Below the pieces are notes generated by a model. It was not told where the DNA came from, searched no databases, and was given only the letters and a program-made list of their open reading frames with translations. Shown here piece after piece: positions 1-12,008 of a DNA stretch of 64,000 bases. The DNA comes from Margaritispora aquatica (lineage: Eukaryota > Ascomycota > Leotiomycetes > Helotiales > Discinellaceae): assembly GCA_007644065.1 (NCBI GenBank), contig VJWN01000003.1:1426001-1490000 (forward strand), given 5' to 3'. The position numbers and the translations under genes are program-made. The stretch's first letter is position 1. The number at the start of each line of letters is the position of its first letter.

Positions 1-3000
1 TCGAAAGCGGAAGCCTCCAAAAGCCAGGTGGATGAGAAGGGTCACGCTCGCACTGGATCGACTGTGAAGAAATTGGCTTCCTTCAAACCAGTTTCCGTCA
101 ACAGAACCTTTCTGGCAGCCAAGGGTGCACCTCCTGCGCCCTCAAAGTTGGGAGACAAAGGATCTGCAGGATCAGTTCCTGCGCCAGCAGGACCTTCACT
201 CAGTTCGACCGCTCGACCTCGATTGGTTGCAAAGTTAGGAAGTGGACTTCGTGATTCGGCTCCTCGAACTGCTTCGTCTGCAAATGGTGGAAAGGCTGGC
301 TCGGCTCCTGATGCCAGTGCCGTATGGAATAAGAATAGACGTATGTATGGGTTATAGACGTGTTAAAGATAAGTAGCTAACTATTCACGAGCGGTACCAC
401 CTCCTGAACCAAAGCGATTCACCGATGAGGAATTGAAGCAGCGTTATGGAATCCACTTGGCTACGAGACTTCAATCAGACGATCCAGGGAAGCAGGCAAA
501 CTGGGCAGATATTGATGATGATGACGATGACTGGGCTCCTGAGACTATTGAGTGGACCGATGGTACCAAGATTACACTTCCTCATGCGGACGATGCACCG
601 ATTCCCTCACCAGAACCAATACCAGCTGTAGTTGTTAAGGAAGAAAAGGTGGTTGAGGCTCCGAAACCGAAGTCTCCACCACTCCCTCAGCCATCTGCTT
701 CGCCTACTGTGAAGCCGAGTACGTTTGGATCTGGAAGAGCCGGTCTTATACTTAAGGGAGCTACCGAGAGACCTACTCTAGTGGCCAAGCCACCTGGACC
801 TCCTACACCTGTAAAATCGCCGTGGGCTCCACTTCCACCTGTTGAGAAAGCACCACCAATTGCGATTGAGATTCCTCAACCACAGCAGCAGCGTTTTGCT
901 CAAAGAGATCCTCATGGTTTCCAAGGAATGCCACCTCCAGCGAAAGAAATTGCAGCAGATGATTTCAGTAGGACATGGAGGGACAATGGAAATACTAGCC
1001 GGGAGCTGTATAATTCGCAATCTGGAAGATATGAACCTGTGAATGATGCGCGCAGAGGCTCAGTACGTAGTGGGGATGCGCGATCGCATCAACCAGCAGT
1101 CTTACAGCGACCCATGAACCACGATGGTCCAGCGGAGCCCTCGGCAGCTTTCCAGACTCATCGAGCTTCTGGTCACGATGGAGGTTTCAACCGACGACGA
1201 ACTTCATCCAATGTTAGTGGAGGAAGTGGTAATTTCGCAAGAAGAATGAGCAGAGGTCACGATATGCCTGAGATGTTAAACGTGCGCCGGGAATCGCTTG
1301 CTGCTGTAAGCGATTCGCCAACATCACCACGAAATTTCTCTCCTTCCGGCCAGCATCCAAACCAGACTAACCATCGCGGATACCAGAATCAATCCTGGCA
1401 AAGATCTCCCGTTGTCAGCCATCCATCTCCACAAATTTCTCATGCTCAGCCAATGCCACTAACGTCAGTCCCCGCAACTACTGTTGAACCTCCAACTCAA
1501 GAACCCGAGAATAGCTTGGAAGACCGAGTTCTAGCCCAGAAACTGCTTATGCGCCAGACTCGAGAGCAGGCTATCAAACGGAGACAAGAGGAGGAGGCAC
1601 GTGAGGAAGAGGCAAGGCGTGAGCGCATTCGAATCAAGCTTGAAGCTATGGGCCCCGCTCCGGAGAGCAGAAAGGAGAAGAAGGAGGCACCCAAAGAGGA
1701 GAAGCCAATCCCAACTCATATTCAGGCCCGCCAAGGATCAATTGTAGCAGACGTTGAAACCAAGAAGGAGGAACCATCTCTTCAAGTGGCTGCTAATTCG
1801 ACGAATAAAGCTGAAGTTGAACCTGAAGTTGTTAGCAAGCCAACGCCACCATCATTGAATGAGGAGAAGCTCGATAAGCATTCACCTCATGAAGCCCAAG
1901 CAAACGGATTTCAGCCTCCTCCACACCCAGTTTCTGCAACCCAAGACGCGCGATCTTCGCAGACGTGGCAAGGTCATTCTTCTCAACAAGGCAATCAAAA
2001 TAAGCCTTGGGCTCCAATCCCTGCGCAACAAGCATCTACTAGAAACGTCTGGGGACCACCCACCAGTGATCGTACACTTGGAAACGGCACCTTCAGTGTT
2101 CCAGAGATGCAGTCCTCAACTCGCCCGGGTCCTATTGGACCACCAAGTTCGAATCGTGCCAATGGTCAATTACAGCAAGGACGTGGACGTGAAATGTTTA
2201 GCTCTCGTCCAGATCCTATCGGCCCACCAAAGAGACCAGAATCTGCTCAAACTGCTGCTAACAAAGCCCTCGCAGCTAAGTCCGGCTGGGGCTCTCTATC
2301 CGAGAAACTCAAGCAAGAAGACTCGGCTTCTGCACGACAGTTTGAACAAGAGATGGCTCGCAAGCGTGAGCTTCGAGAGAGTGGTTTAGCTCCTGAGATT
2401 GTTGGGCCTGTTCTCCAGGAAAAGTGGCACCAGGTTGGAATGAACGATGATGGTAGTCGTGGTCATGTCCAGGGCACTCACAAGACTGTGCTTGATCCTA
2501 CTCAAGCACAGCCAGTCCAGGGAGAACGCCCAGAGGAGGCAACCACAAGAGCCACATTCGAAGAAGAGAATGCTTATCGGCGTAACGCTGATGGAGCTGC
2601 TCCCCAAGGACCACAACAGAACGATGCTTGGAGACCTGCACCTCAATCCCAACCCGCACCTCCTTCAGTACGAGGATCTAGATTCTTCCCAAACAACCGA
2701 GATGTTCGTTTGGAAGAGCAACCAAATCTCTTCCAGAGACCTGCTTCACCATCACCTCCACCTCCAACAATGGCTGGTCACCCTGCATATGATGGTGACA
2801 TGATTCATCCTCAGATCAAACTACCTCGCCCACCTCCAGTGGTCAGATTACCACCTGCGCCTGTCCTTGCTCCAATCGGTCCACCCAAGCCACTCTCTTT
2901 TGCTGCAGCTGTTCAAGCACCTGTTATCCCCCTTGCGATCCACAATGCTGGACATGCACCTCGCCAAGACTACTCTTCTCGCTCTGCCAATATGTATCAA

Positions 3001-3711
3001 GATATTCGTCGTCAGGAACCACCAGCTGCTGGAGGATGGCAGGAGAAAATTAACTCATTAGTCGGACGCAAAAGCTCACCTCCAAAGTCTCACGCACTAG
3101 CAGTAGACTCAGCGAGTAAGCACGCTCTAGAACTCCCAACACGACAGGTTAGCGCAACAGTTTCTCTACCATTGTCGGATGCTGAGGAAGTTGGAGCCGT
3201 TGCCGGACCTGTCGAGTCAAAGCCGGCTGCTGAAGAATGTTTTGAGGAACAAGAAATGGGTTCGCTACCTAACGTCAAGGTCCCAATTGCAGCACCTATG
3301 GCTGCTTGGAACCTGGCACCTGCTGCGAAGGCACTTCCGAAGAAGTTCGTCATGTCTCACACTACCAGTGCTGAACCACTTCCATTTTCTCAACAAGTCA
3401 CAAACAATAATGGCATTGTTACAATCAAGGTTCCTGGACAAGAAGAATCCAAGACGGTCAATGTCCCCATAGCTTCTCGACAAAGAAGCAACCCAAGATC
3501 AAACCGAGGTGGCCAACGTGGTGGAGCTAGAGGATCTTCTTCGTCCAACTATCGTGGCCGAGGCCGTGATAGTTCGGGTGGATTTCCATCTCCAACTGTC
3601 GACAATGCATCCACTTCATCTGGTCCAAGCTCTACTGGCCGTAATGGTCGTGGTCGAGGAGGTTTTGGTTCAAGCTGGGGTCGATCTCCTCAAGCATCAG
3701 TCAGAACTTGA
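1..3711 (+). CDS. Large disordered RGG-repeat protein, 5' end outside window
   Basis: Exons are <1..340 and 392..3711; the frame is open from base 1, so the start lies left of the window. The 51-bp intron starts GTATGT and has a GCTAAC branch site. About 1219 residues are visible. Near the start is an acidic stretch (WADIDDDDDDWAPETIEW) that looks like the most conserved part. The middle is rich in Pro, Gln and Ser, with one charged helix likely to form a coiled coil (around nt 1540-1690, REQAIKRRQEEEAREEE). The C-terminus carries RGG/RGRG repeats (about nt 3490-3690), typical of RNA-binding proteins. I infer an RNA-associated, largely unstructured protein. I do not recognise a named family, and no enzyme motif is visible. 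Confidence 0.8.
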
Positions 3712-4421
3712 ATACCTTGAACTCTACTAACACTTTCACGCATACCAAATCGAAGGATATACCTTCGTTCAGAGGGCGACAGCAGCCTTCTTTGTAACCG
3801 AATATTTTCTTTCTACGCATCCCACTTTTCTCTTACACTTGTAACTCGATCTTATGAGCGGAATGATTGTCGTGTGTAACGGCTGTGGCACATTGCATAC
3901 GGCCTTGGTGTATGCATGAAGTCTGGGCTTGCTTATAAAAGCTTGCTGGAAAGACTCGAAGCGCATTTGATGGAAACGATTGGGCATGGGAATTCGGGAT
4001 GAGCTACCTACACAAAGATCAGCTACAGTCAATATCTGGCTGAGTATTTGCTCTCTGAAATTCATCCGTTAGGGATGATATCAGACATGACAGCTATTGA
4101 ATGAAACACAAAATTTCAAACCCATGCTTTTTGTGCGTGATAGTAAGTGCTGGTAATGATGATTACATGATGTACTTGTCTGTTAAGAAGTATTCCGTAC
4201 TCCATTTCACGAGTTTTTGAACATCTAAGGTATGTTCCATCTGCATATAGATGTGATGCAACTTAAGTCTGTAACTCGTCATCTGGACTAGTGGCAAATC
4301 CCATCAACCTCTGATCCACTTAATCGCCATCCCACTCCAGATCCTCATGTGTTCAATACAGAAATGTTTCTCGCACTCCCTTCTAAATTTCCTTTCCAAA
4401 TGCCATAAGAATTTCTACCAT
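3712..4421. other. Intergenic, 710 bp
   Basis: This holds the 3' untranslated region of the RGG protein and the promoter and leader of the aminotransferase. The reading frame on the minus strand at 3769-4065 has no supporting features. Confidence 0.6.
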
Positions 4422-5985
4422 ATGTCCCAACCCACAATGGTCACCAAACAGGCCCTCAATCTCCTCAAAGGCCATCCTTCGCCGGCCCTCCTTCCCATCG
4501 CCTCCATCTTCCGCGCCTCGCAAGCCGCGCTCTCCGACCCCTCCGTGGCTATCCCTGGCCTTCTGTACGGTCCTGACCCGGGATTCCAGCCCCTTCGCGA
4601 GGAGATTGCAAAATGGATGGGACGCTTCTACAACCCACAGGCGGAGGGGGTGGAGCCGGATGCAGACCGCATCTGTATCTCCGGTGGCGCGAGCCAGAAC
4701 CTCGCATGCGTGCTTCAGGTCTTTAGCGATCCTGTGAGAACGAAGGTGTTCATGGTGGCCCCGTGTTATTTTTTGGCGTGTAGGATCTTTAGGGATGCTG
4801 GATTGGAGATGGTTGCTGTGGAGGAGGGGGAGGAGGGAGTGGACTTGGGGAGGTTGGAGGAGTTGTTGGTAAAGGATGAGAAGGAGAGGGAGATAGAGGG
4901 TGTTAAGGTTAGTAGATTGCTTTACATCAACTTCTCAAAGCTTTACGTACTTCCAGAATTTAACTTACATTACTTTGCTTCAATTTCTGTCACATGATCT
5001 CTATATCTCTACCTACATACCATCTCTACTTTGCCTACTCAGAGATTCATAATGGGACCCATTTGCTAACACATCCTCACAGCCCGTCAAAACAGCAGCA
5101 CCATGGGGAAAATTCTACAAGAACATCATCTACTGCGTCCCAACCTTCTCCAACCCCTCCGGTAAAACCATGACCCTCTCCAACCGCAAGTCACTCGTCC
5201 GCCTCGCCCGCGCCCATGACGCTCTGATCATAACCGACGACGTCTATGACTTCCTGCAATTCCCCACCTCTTCACAAACCTCGTTCTCAGAACTCAGTCA
5301 CGCGCTGCTCCCGCGCCTTGTCGACGTCGACCGCACTCTCGAGCCCGTCCCTGGCCCAGAAAGCTTCGGCAACGCAATCAGTAATGCGTCGTTCTCGAAG
5401 ATTGCCGGTCCAGGTGTAAGAACAGGCTGGGCGGAAGCAACGCCCAAGTTCACGCACGGCCTCTCACAATGTGGAAGCTCGAGGTCGGGAGGCGCGCCGA
5501 GTCAGTTGACGGCTACGATTATGTATGAGTTGCTCAAAAGCGGTGATTTAGAGCACCATATCCAGGTTATTCTTAAGCCAGCATACCAGAAAAGGTATGC
5601 CATTATGATTGAAGCCATTGAGAAGCATTTGATTCCGCTGGGTGTCAAGGTCGGCGAGGTGAGTTATGGTGAGAAAGCGGTGTTTGGTGGGTATTTCATC
5701 TGGCTTGAGCTGCCAAGCAGTGTGACTGCGTATGAGGTTACCAAGAGGGCGAAAGAGATGGAGAATCTGGTTGTTGCGCCTGGAGGCATCTTCGAAGTTA
5801 GTGGGGACGAGAGGGTTAGGTTCGAGAGGTCGTTGAGGTTGTGTTTTGCGTGGGAGGATGAGGCGGATTTGAGGGAGGGGGTGGTGAGGTTGGGGAAGGT
5901 AGTGAAGAGTGTGCTTGATGGTGTGGTGTGGAAACAGGGTGGTAGTGAGGGCGCGACCAAGGAGGATTTGAATGAGTTTAAGTAA
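4422..5985 (+). CDS. PLP-dependent class I/II aminotransferase (YER152C-like)
   Basis: Exons 4422..4907 and 5083..5985 give 462 aa; the 175-bp intron is GTTAGT...CACAG. The fold-type I aminotransferase pattern is clear: a substrate-side loop LLYGPDPGFQPLREEIAKWM, the cofactor-phosphate turn SGGASQNLACVLQ, the Asp/Tyr pair that contacts the PLP ring and hydroxyl (ITDDVYDFL, about residues 212-220), the PLP-binding lysine in ASFSKIAGPGVRTGW (Lys about 268), and a C-terminal Arg (SLRLCFAW) that would bind the substrate carboxylate. The closest family I recognise is the fungal YER152C / 2-aminoadipate-like transaminase group. The amino acid used is not readable from sequence. An in-frame ATG at 4347 would add 25 residues without acidic residues, possibly a mitochondrial presequence; I chose 4422 because homology begins soon after. 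Confidence 0.85.
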
Positions 5986-6442
5986 AGCGATTAGGTGTGT
6001 AATTTTGGGGTCTAAACATCTAATCGTGTATGAAGTGTTCTCGTAATTCAACTAGATGATGGTTAGATCTTTCGACAGTCATAAATGCCAGCACACAACT
6101 GCGAGAGATTGGGGTGGTAAGCCTAGCAGTGGATAGACATGTAAGCTAATGCATTGTGTATATTTTTATTTTCGCTTTTTCTATCAATTAAATGATTTCG
6201 CTTTTCCAAAAATGATGAATCGTCTTGTCTCGACAGAAGATGATGTCGTGAAGGAGTATCTTGAGCGTCGTAGCGATAAAAATTCCCAGACGCCTAAATT
6301 TCTTGATATAACCTCCCTCGTTTCCTTAAATTCTATGCAATGTATCCAAAGAAGTCTGCCCTCTTCTCCTCATTCAATGCTGGCTTATCCACAGTCGCTT
6401 AGACTTCACACCGCGACTCTACAATTCAATCAAATTGTCCTC
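5986..6442. other. Convergent intergenic, 457 bp
   Basis: This lies between the convergent ends of the aminotransferase (+) and the NRAMP transporter (-). It is AT-rich 3' sequence and I see no gene or RNA in it. Confidence 0.6.
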
Positions 6443-8275
6443 TCAATCAACATCCCCAACACCCAACCCAATAAACGTCAAAGCAGCCACATTCATAGCT
6501 GCAATAATAAACCAAACAAACCACCCGGCAATCGTTGTCGCCCAGTTATTGGCCAATGACACCGTTCCCTCGACATCACCCCCAGAAGCCCACACGGCCC
6601 TTTCAGTCCCATACGTCATGATGCCATCGACAGCACCCACCGGCTCCGCACTGTCATCAATTCTGACACGCATAAATTTATGCGCAGACGTGTAGTAGAT
6701 CAGTGGAAAAGTCAAAAAGATAAGCGAGATGGACAGTACGACGTTGCAGGCCAGGAATGCCTTAGCGAGACCTTCTTGTCCCGTACTGGCAGCGAGTACC
6801 ATGGCTGGGATGATGGAGATACATCGTGTAAGGATGCGGCGGAAGAATGGACTCATGCGCCAGTTCATCGCGCCCTCGCAGATCATCTGTCCTGCCATGG
6901 TCGCCACAATACCAGCACTGATACCCGAAAAGAGCAGCGATAGTGCAAACATGATTCCACTGCCATATCCCAGTGTGTCGACGAACAGCTGGTACAGACC
7001 CTGCAAATCAGCGTCCTTGCTCTCGGGCGTGAATGACGCACCCGCCACGATGAGATTAGCCGAGTTCACGAAGATGGCTACCACGAAAAGGGTGATGCAT
7101 AGCTCTGTGATGGTGAGACGTAGGCAGGATCTGATGGTTGAGAGCGTGGGGCGGTAGAGCAGCATGGCGAATTTTGAATCTGAGGCTTTTACTTCGTGGA
7201 GGCGGTTGTGGAGACGGTCGATGGCGCGCATGCGTGCTTGTACGAGACCCGAGCCAAGGTACAGCGTGTGTGGCATCAAAGTACCTCCGAGGATGGCGCA
7301 GGATGTGTAGAGACTGTTTATAAGGTCAGTTTAGTTTTGGGGTGGATGAGATTCGAGGAGCGAGGAGACTTACCCGTCGCTTACGAAGATTTCGCGCGAT
7401 GGTAGAAAGCCTCGGAAGACCTCTCGGGCTGGGGGAGAAACCGTGGACAAACTGATGCAGAACATGATGAATATGGAAGCAACGAATGTGGAAATGAAGA
7501 GCTCAAAAACTCGGAGACGTCGGAGACTTCCATCTGGTCGGTAGAAGAGGAGGATGAAAAGAGTGTCGGCTACTGAAATTGCACATGCTGCCACAAGTGG
7601 AATTTTTGGTATGAGAAGATTGATTGCCGTTGCTGTTCCAATGACCTGAACTTAGTTAGTGTGTTTTGAGGGTATCTTGTATTATAGAAGTGCTGGTTGG
7701 GTTCTTGCTTCTTCAAAACTTCGAGAATGAAGACACCGCATCTGCACACGACACGATGTTGTGTAATAATTGCTTTATGCTTACCTGTGAGATATCTGTG
7801 CATATAATTGAAGCTTCAGCAACAAGCCATAGACATATATTCAGTGGCTTTGGAAGAAATGCACGATTCATCTGTGATAAATCCATTCCCGTGACGCATC
7901 CTAATTTAGTCGACAATGCCTTTGATTCATCAGTCATCGCTTCAATCACCTCTGGGTACTACTTACCTGAAGAAAAACTGCAATAATATTCGAAATTAAG
8001 ATCATGAACAATAGTCTATACTTAAATTGAGCTCCCGATGTTACATTCGTTTGCAAATTATCTGGATCGATATAGGCGACACTGATGACCAAACCAGGTC
8101 CGAAAAAGTGTGCATATTTGTAGAGAGTCTTGCCTGTTTTCGACAGGAATTCTTTTGTTGAAAATGGTGTTTTGGGTGTCGATTGAATAACAGTAGTGTC
8201 GACCGTCTGGACATCCACACCGTCTTTCTCAATCCCATTGAGTCCCAACTTTCCATCCTGTCCCGTGCTCGCCAT
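6443..8275 (-). CDS. NRAMP-family divalent metal transporter
   Basis: Exons on the minus strand are 8275..7967, 7919..7785, 7645..7374 and 7313..6443 (528 aa). All introns are GT-AG, of 47, 139 and 60 bp. The protein has the polytopic NRAMP pattern. The first membrane helix carries AYIDPDNLQT (residues about 68-77), where Asp70 and Asn73 match the metal ligands of the usual DPGN motif. The sixth helix carries GGTLMPHTLYLGSGLVQAR (MPH about 252-254). Proteins of this family bring Mn2+, Fe2+ and related ions across membranes with protons. The glycine of DPGN is Asp here. The start is MASTGQDG; an upstream in-frame ATG at 8398 would add 41 residues. A tRNA, a dead metalloreductase and a copper transporter lie downstream on the map, so the region has a metal theme. 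Confidence 0.9.
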
Positions 8276-9358
8276 ATCGTCTAGAATTGATTTTCTCTCC
8301 AAACGTCCCAATTGTAGTAAATTCACACAATTCTCCACAAGCAAGCAAATGCGTGAAGTCCAACTTCGATTGGGAAGGCGAGCATTATGAAGAAACATCC
8401 AAGAAAAGCGGCTCGTTGGACCTCCCGTTCTGACACATGATGTTGGCCTCCACCAATTGCGGGATATTTATCAGCAGGGAGGCCAACCACCACACTGCTG
8501 AACATTGGTCAAGTCTGATGTGGCGCTCATGGAGGCGTAGCTGGAGAGACAAGGGGTTGATTATCTGATTCTCGCAATGGTTTCTTCTGTCGTACAGCAG
8601 CCCCTCTCTCTGCACGCAGTTAAGACACGATAATGCCTGATAAATCAATGTCTGAGCCTGGGTGAGGGAGGTTCGGGTACTACTTGGACTAGCTTTCTGT
8701 GATTTTGTGCACCTGAACTGGTAAACTTGACCCCCCTGGGAGAGCAATATGATCGGATTCGAACTATCGAATTGAATCCCAACGCGTCGACCTCAGCAGT
8801 GATTTTCAGCCTTGAGATCCACTTCCATCCCTTATGTGGCGTCCTGCAGAATGTATTGAAAAACAAATATAGAAGACAAAAAATAAACACAATAAATCAG
8901 ACAAGTTTATTAAGAACTGCAACAAAATGCGTAAATATTACATCAGCCAAGGAGTAATTAAGAAGTAATTGATCGGAATGAAATAATACCATGGTTGTGA
9001 AGTAGCAATTGAGAATAAGCAAGAATTTTAGCCATGCTATCATACTTATGATATCAGAGAACTTCAGAAAACGATTCCTCTTCTACTTTGATATACACAA
9101 CAAATTAAGATAATGGAATGAATAGGGGTTTTGGTTGTTGTGGAGAACTCCCTAAATAGCTGGCGTTGAAGCTTATTTTTCTAGATGCTAGATTAGGCGG
9201 CCCCACCTCGCTTAACACTTTTCACCATCCATAACATTTTCGGCACATTGATTTACTTCTGAAGCAACAACAAAATAGAAATATCTGAACGCGAACGCGA
9301 CTCCAGCCTTTGTCAAAGCTGAGAGTTGCGCAAAAATGCAAGCAAAAATGCAAAAGGA
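8276..9358. other. Intergenic, about 1.1 kb, AT-rich
   Basis: This is the promoter side of the NRAMP gene followed by AT-rich sequence (especially 8850-9130). Short reading frames at 8385-8890 lack start context and resemble nothing. T-tracts on the minus strand just before 9358 belong to the tRNA terminator. Confidence 0.5.
9330..9358 (-). terminator. Pol III T-tract terminators of tRNA-Val
   Basis: Read on the minus strand, the sequence right after the tRNA has one run of four T and two runs of five T, in the order expected for RNA polymerase III termination. Confidence 0.7.
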
Positions 9359-9462
9359 TGACCAAACTGAGGATTGAACTCAGGACCTTGTCCGTACTCA
9401 ACCACTTGCAGAGAAGATGATCAATGTTAAGGACACGTGATAACCAACTACACCATCCGGCC
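9359..9462 (-). tRNA. tRNA-Val(AAC) with a 30-bp intron
   Basis: Read on the minus strand this folds as a tRNA. The 7-bp acceptor stem pairs GGCCGGA with TTTGGTC (with G-U pairs) and is followed by discriminator A. The D arm contains AGTTGGTTA. The anticodon stem pairs TGTCC with GGACA. The loop is TTAACA plus C after removing 30 bases (9395..9424), which sit in the standard position after nucleotide 37. The T arm is CTGAG-TTCAATC-CTCAG. The anticodon AAC reads valine codons, and the spliced loop TTAACAC equals the one I know from yeast tRNA-Val(AAC). The mature length would be 74 nt before CCA addition. Confidence 0.85.
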
Positions 9463-10196
9463 AGATGAATTATTTCTAATTGACCAATGAGAAACAACTG
9501 GATGAGGGCGCTGCTGAAACTTGGTTATATATTACTCAGTCTAATATCACGTGGCTTTCAGAAGGAGCCGAGATTTACCGGATCATGAATTCACCTCACC
9601 AAGTTTCCGGATTCAAAGTCTACAAAGTATCTGAACATTTTGACTCCTAGGCGAAGTTCCTGTGGTAAGCTTCCTACTCTCTCTTTCTGGATCGATCTGT
9701 TATCCTCTGCTTGAGGCTTATCTATAGCTTATTTATCACAAACTTTGATCACAATTCGTCCTCAACACGGGCAGAACGACTCTCATCTCAAGCACGGCAT
9801 TTCTCAGTTGTCATTCTTTCATCCTCGGCAGATTTTCTATCCATCTAGGTTTCACCTATAGCTATGGCTAAATGTTTATCAGATTGTCTAAATGATAGTT
9901 GTTTGGCTTGATATGAGGGTATATCATCACATGCGTTTGCCATACATCTCGTTAGCTGGCTGTTCAACACTTGCTATGCACTCAAGTAAGACTCGCAGAA
10001 ACTTACCATTGATGGCTTCAAATATACTTGCTATTATTGAATTGCAGTAAGCAAGGAGCATCACTCTGAGATATCTCTAATAGGTCCTGTATTGAAGGGC
10101 ATAGAGCCACATCGAGTGCTCACAGAAATAGGCTAGTCGTCCCATTTTTTAGCTTTAAGTTACAGGAAAAGAGCTTTACCCTACAGTAAATCAGAA
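9463..10196. other. Intergenic, 734 bp
   Basis: No coding frame or RNA gene was recognised. It holds the upstream side of the tRNA and the 3' side of the conserved protein that ends at 10197. Confidence 0.5.
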
Positions 10197-11587
10197 TTAT
10201 CCCAAAGTCTTCCAGAATCGTGTCACAACCTCCGGACGAATTGTCATGTCAGCTCCCTTTCTCTTAAAAACACTCAGGCACTTCACCCCATCAACCCTCG
10301 TACAGATGATTGTACATTTCCTAGTGACCTTAGCAATTTCACTAATCTCCCTGATTACACGAATCATGTTCATCAAATTCCCCTGATTACCAGCTTCCCA
10401 CTTCTTAAGCTCCTCCCGCATATCTTTCATCTCCAATTTCTCTGTCACAAGCCCATCTTTGTGACGACCTACGCACAGGTGTTTCGTTTGAGCAAACCAC
10501 AGTTGTGGAAGCGTCTTCTCGATATCAAATTTCAGCGTCGAGCAGGATTTGATCTCGGCAATAAGATCTGGATTGATATCATGACCACGAGAGACAACGT
10601 GAACGAGTTTATAGGGCGGCCTCAGAACTGGTCTTGAAGGCTTTGGCGCAGGAGGATCTGGATAAGGTATCGCCAAGTGCTCTCTCCTTTCATTGCTCCC
10701 ATTTGCATCTAGGTAAGCATCGGCCTCGAATCTCACCAAACACTCCAAGCCCCCAAGTTCATATCTCGCAATTCGTTCGTGATGCATACTGTCCTGCAGT
10801 GCCGGTTCTCTAGCCACAACACAGTCCTCAAAAGCATGACCATAACCTGAATTCTGATTTCCATTTATCATCATAAGCCGGAACTCCTCCCATTGGTTGA
10901 AAAACATAGTGTCATTTATCATGTCTACATCAACACGCCATTTCTCGAAACGATTTGAAGCAAAAGTGAGGAGTTTGCGAAGACTATTACGGTCAGTCAC
11001 CAACTGTATGGATGACATGTCAAAATTAGGATGTTGGTGGAGGAGCGTCTCGAAGAGAGGATCGAGTGCTGCTGCTGGAGATCGAGGCTTGGAGCGCGTA
11101 AGTTGGTCTCTTTGGAGTTGGACTGGGAGGGTCGGAGGTGCGAATTTCGGAGGGAGACCTAAGGTTTGGTTAGCTACAATGTTTCTTTCTTATCATGGAG
11201 TGAAAAAACCTGGAACGTATATAGTTGGATGCTCGATATCCTTCCAACTATACGAGGCAATGGATTCATAGTTTCTGATCGTGACTACTTCACAAGCTTC
11301 TTTTTGGGCTCCAGGAAAATCAACATAGATATTTCTAATAAGTTTATTGGCTCCTTTTAACATTCTATTGTCTCTTGACGGTCTTTGCTGTCCCCCGATT
11401 CGGGTTTTCCTTCCAGCGGCATCGTGGTTGGTCTCCCTGGTTGGCCCACCTATCGGTGAGGTGCCTGAGCTTTGCTGGATATTGGCTTTGCCTGGTCTGA
11501 TGCTCAGGATCGTTTCTAATTTAGTTCAGGTTATTGCCTGCAAACCGCCAAGTAGAGCGAGAAAAGCGGACCATTGAGAGACGCCAT
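10197..11587 (-). CDS. Conserved fungal protein of unknown function
   Basis: The sure part is exons 11515..11210 and 11158..10197, joined by a 51-bp intron (GTTTTT...CTTAG, branch GCTAAC). The 5' end is less sure. The frame is closed by a TGA at 11526-11528, and a likely solution is a 16-nt first exon 11587..11572 (ATGGCGTCT...) followed by a 56-bp intron with a weak donor (GTCCGC); this gives 427 aa. The alternative start is the ATG at 11363 (371 aa). Recognisable blocks are YESIASYSWKDI, PTIYVPGLPPKF, VTDRNSLRKLLTF, RVDVDMINDTMFF, GYGHAFEDCV and RYELGGLECLVRFEADAY. I recall this as a widespread family in Leotiomycetes and Sordariomycetes that databases often call 'geranylgeranyl pyrophosphate synthetase'. 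No prenyl-synthase DDxxD motif is visible here, so I do not support that name. Function unknown. Confidence 0.65.
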
Positions 11588-12008
11588 TTCAGCAGTGTCA
11601 TCAAGAAAAGATAGACTTCTCTCTTCCAGTAAAATAAATATCGAAAAGCAATACAGGATAGTCTAACTAAAGAGTTTCTTCTTGTGCCCCACCGCATAGG
11701 CTCAAAAGCATGAAAAGCGGGGTTTGAGTTGAGGTGGGAAACGGCTGACTTACCTTAGCGATCCAAAACAAATCATGTGTTCGCGTATCAAGACGAAAGG
11801 CAATACGCAGCTATAACCTTGGTGCCCTAAAATAAAATACACATGCACCACGCTGTTTCTTTCAATCTCTTTGATCGGAGATACCAAGTGGTGTACGAAA
11901 GTTCAGGGTTCACAGTACGAAGAGATTGTGAATAGCAGGACAGATGTTTAAGAAGTTCCGTGGAGACCTTTGGTTGTAGCCAGCAACGGCTTTAAGAAGA
12001 CTTGAAAA
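11588..12008. other. Intergenic, about 420 bp
   Basis: This is the presumed promoter of the conserved protein and the 3' flank of the reductase pseudogene. No feature was recognised. Confidence 0.5.

Noticed and set aside
1859..2389. 176-aa alternative frame in the RGG protein gene
   Set aside because: Shadow frame of the long coding exon; the composition mirrors the low-complexity sequence.
4347..4421. Upstream in-frame start of the aminotransferase
   Set aside because: Kept only as an option. The segment could be a presequence, but homology supports the later start and there is no further evidence.
8740..8860. tRNA-like T loop (GTTCGAATCC on the minus strand)
   Set aside because: The T stem has a mismatch, and no matching acceptor or anticodon arm can be folded upstream.
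11347..11577. 76-aa plus-strand frame with membrane-like sequence
   Set aside because: It is the antisense of the conserved protein's second exon, which has family-level support on the minus strand.
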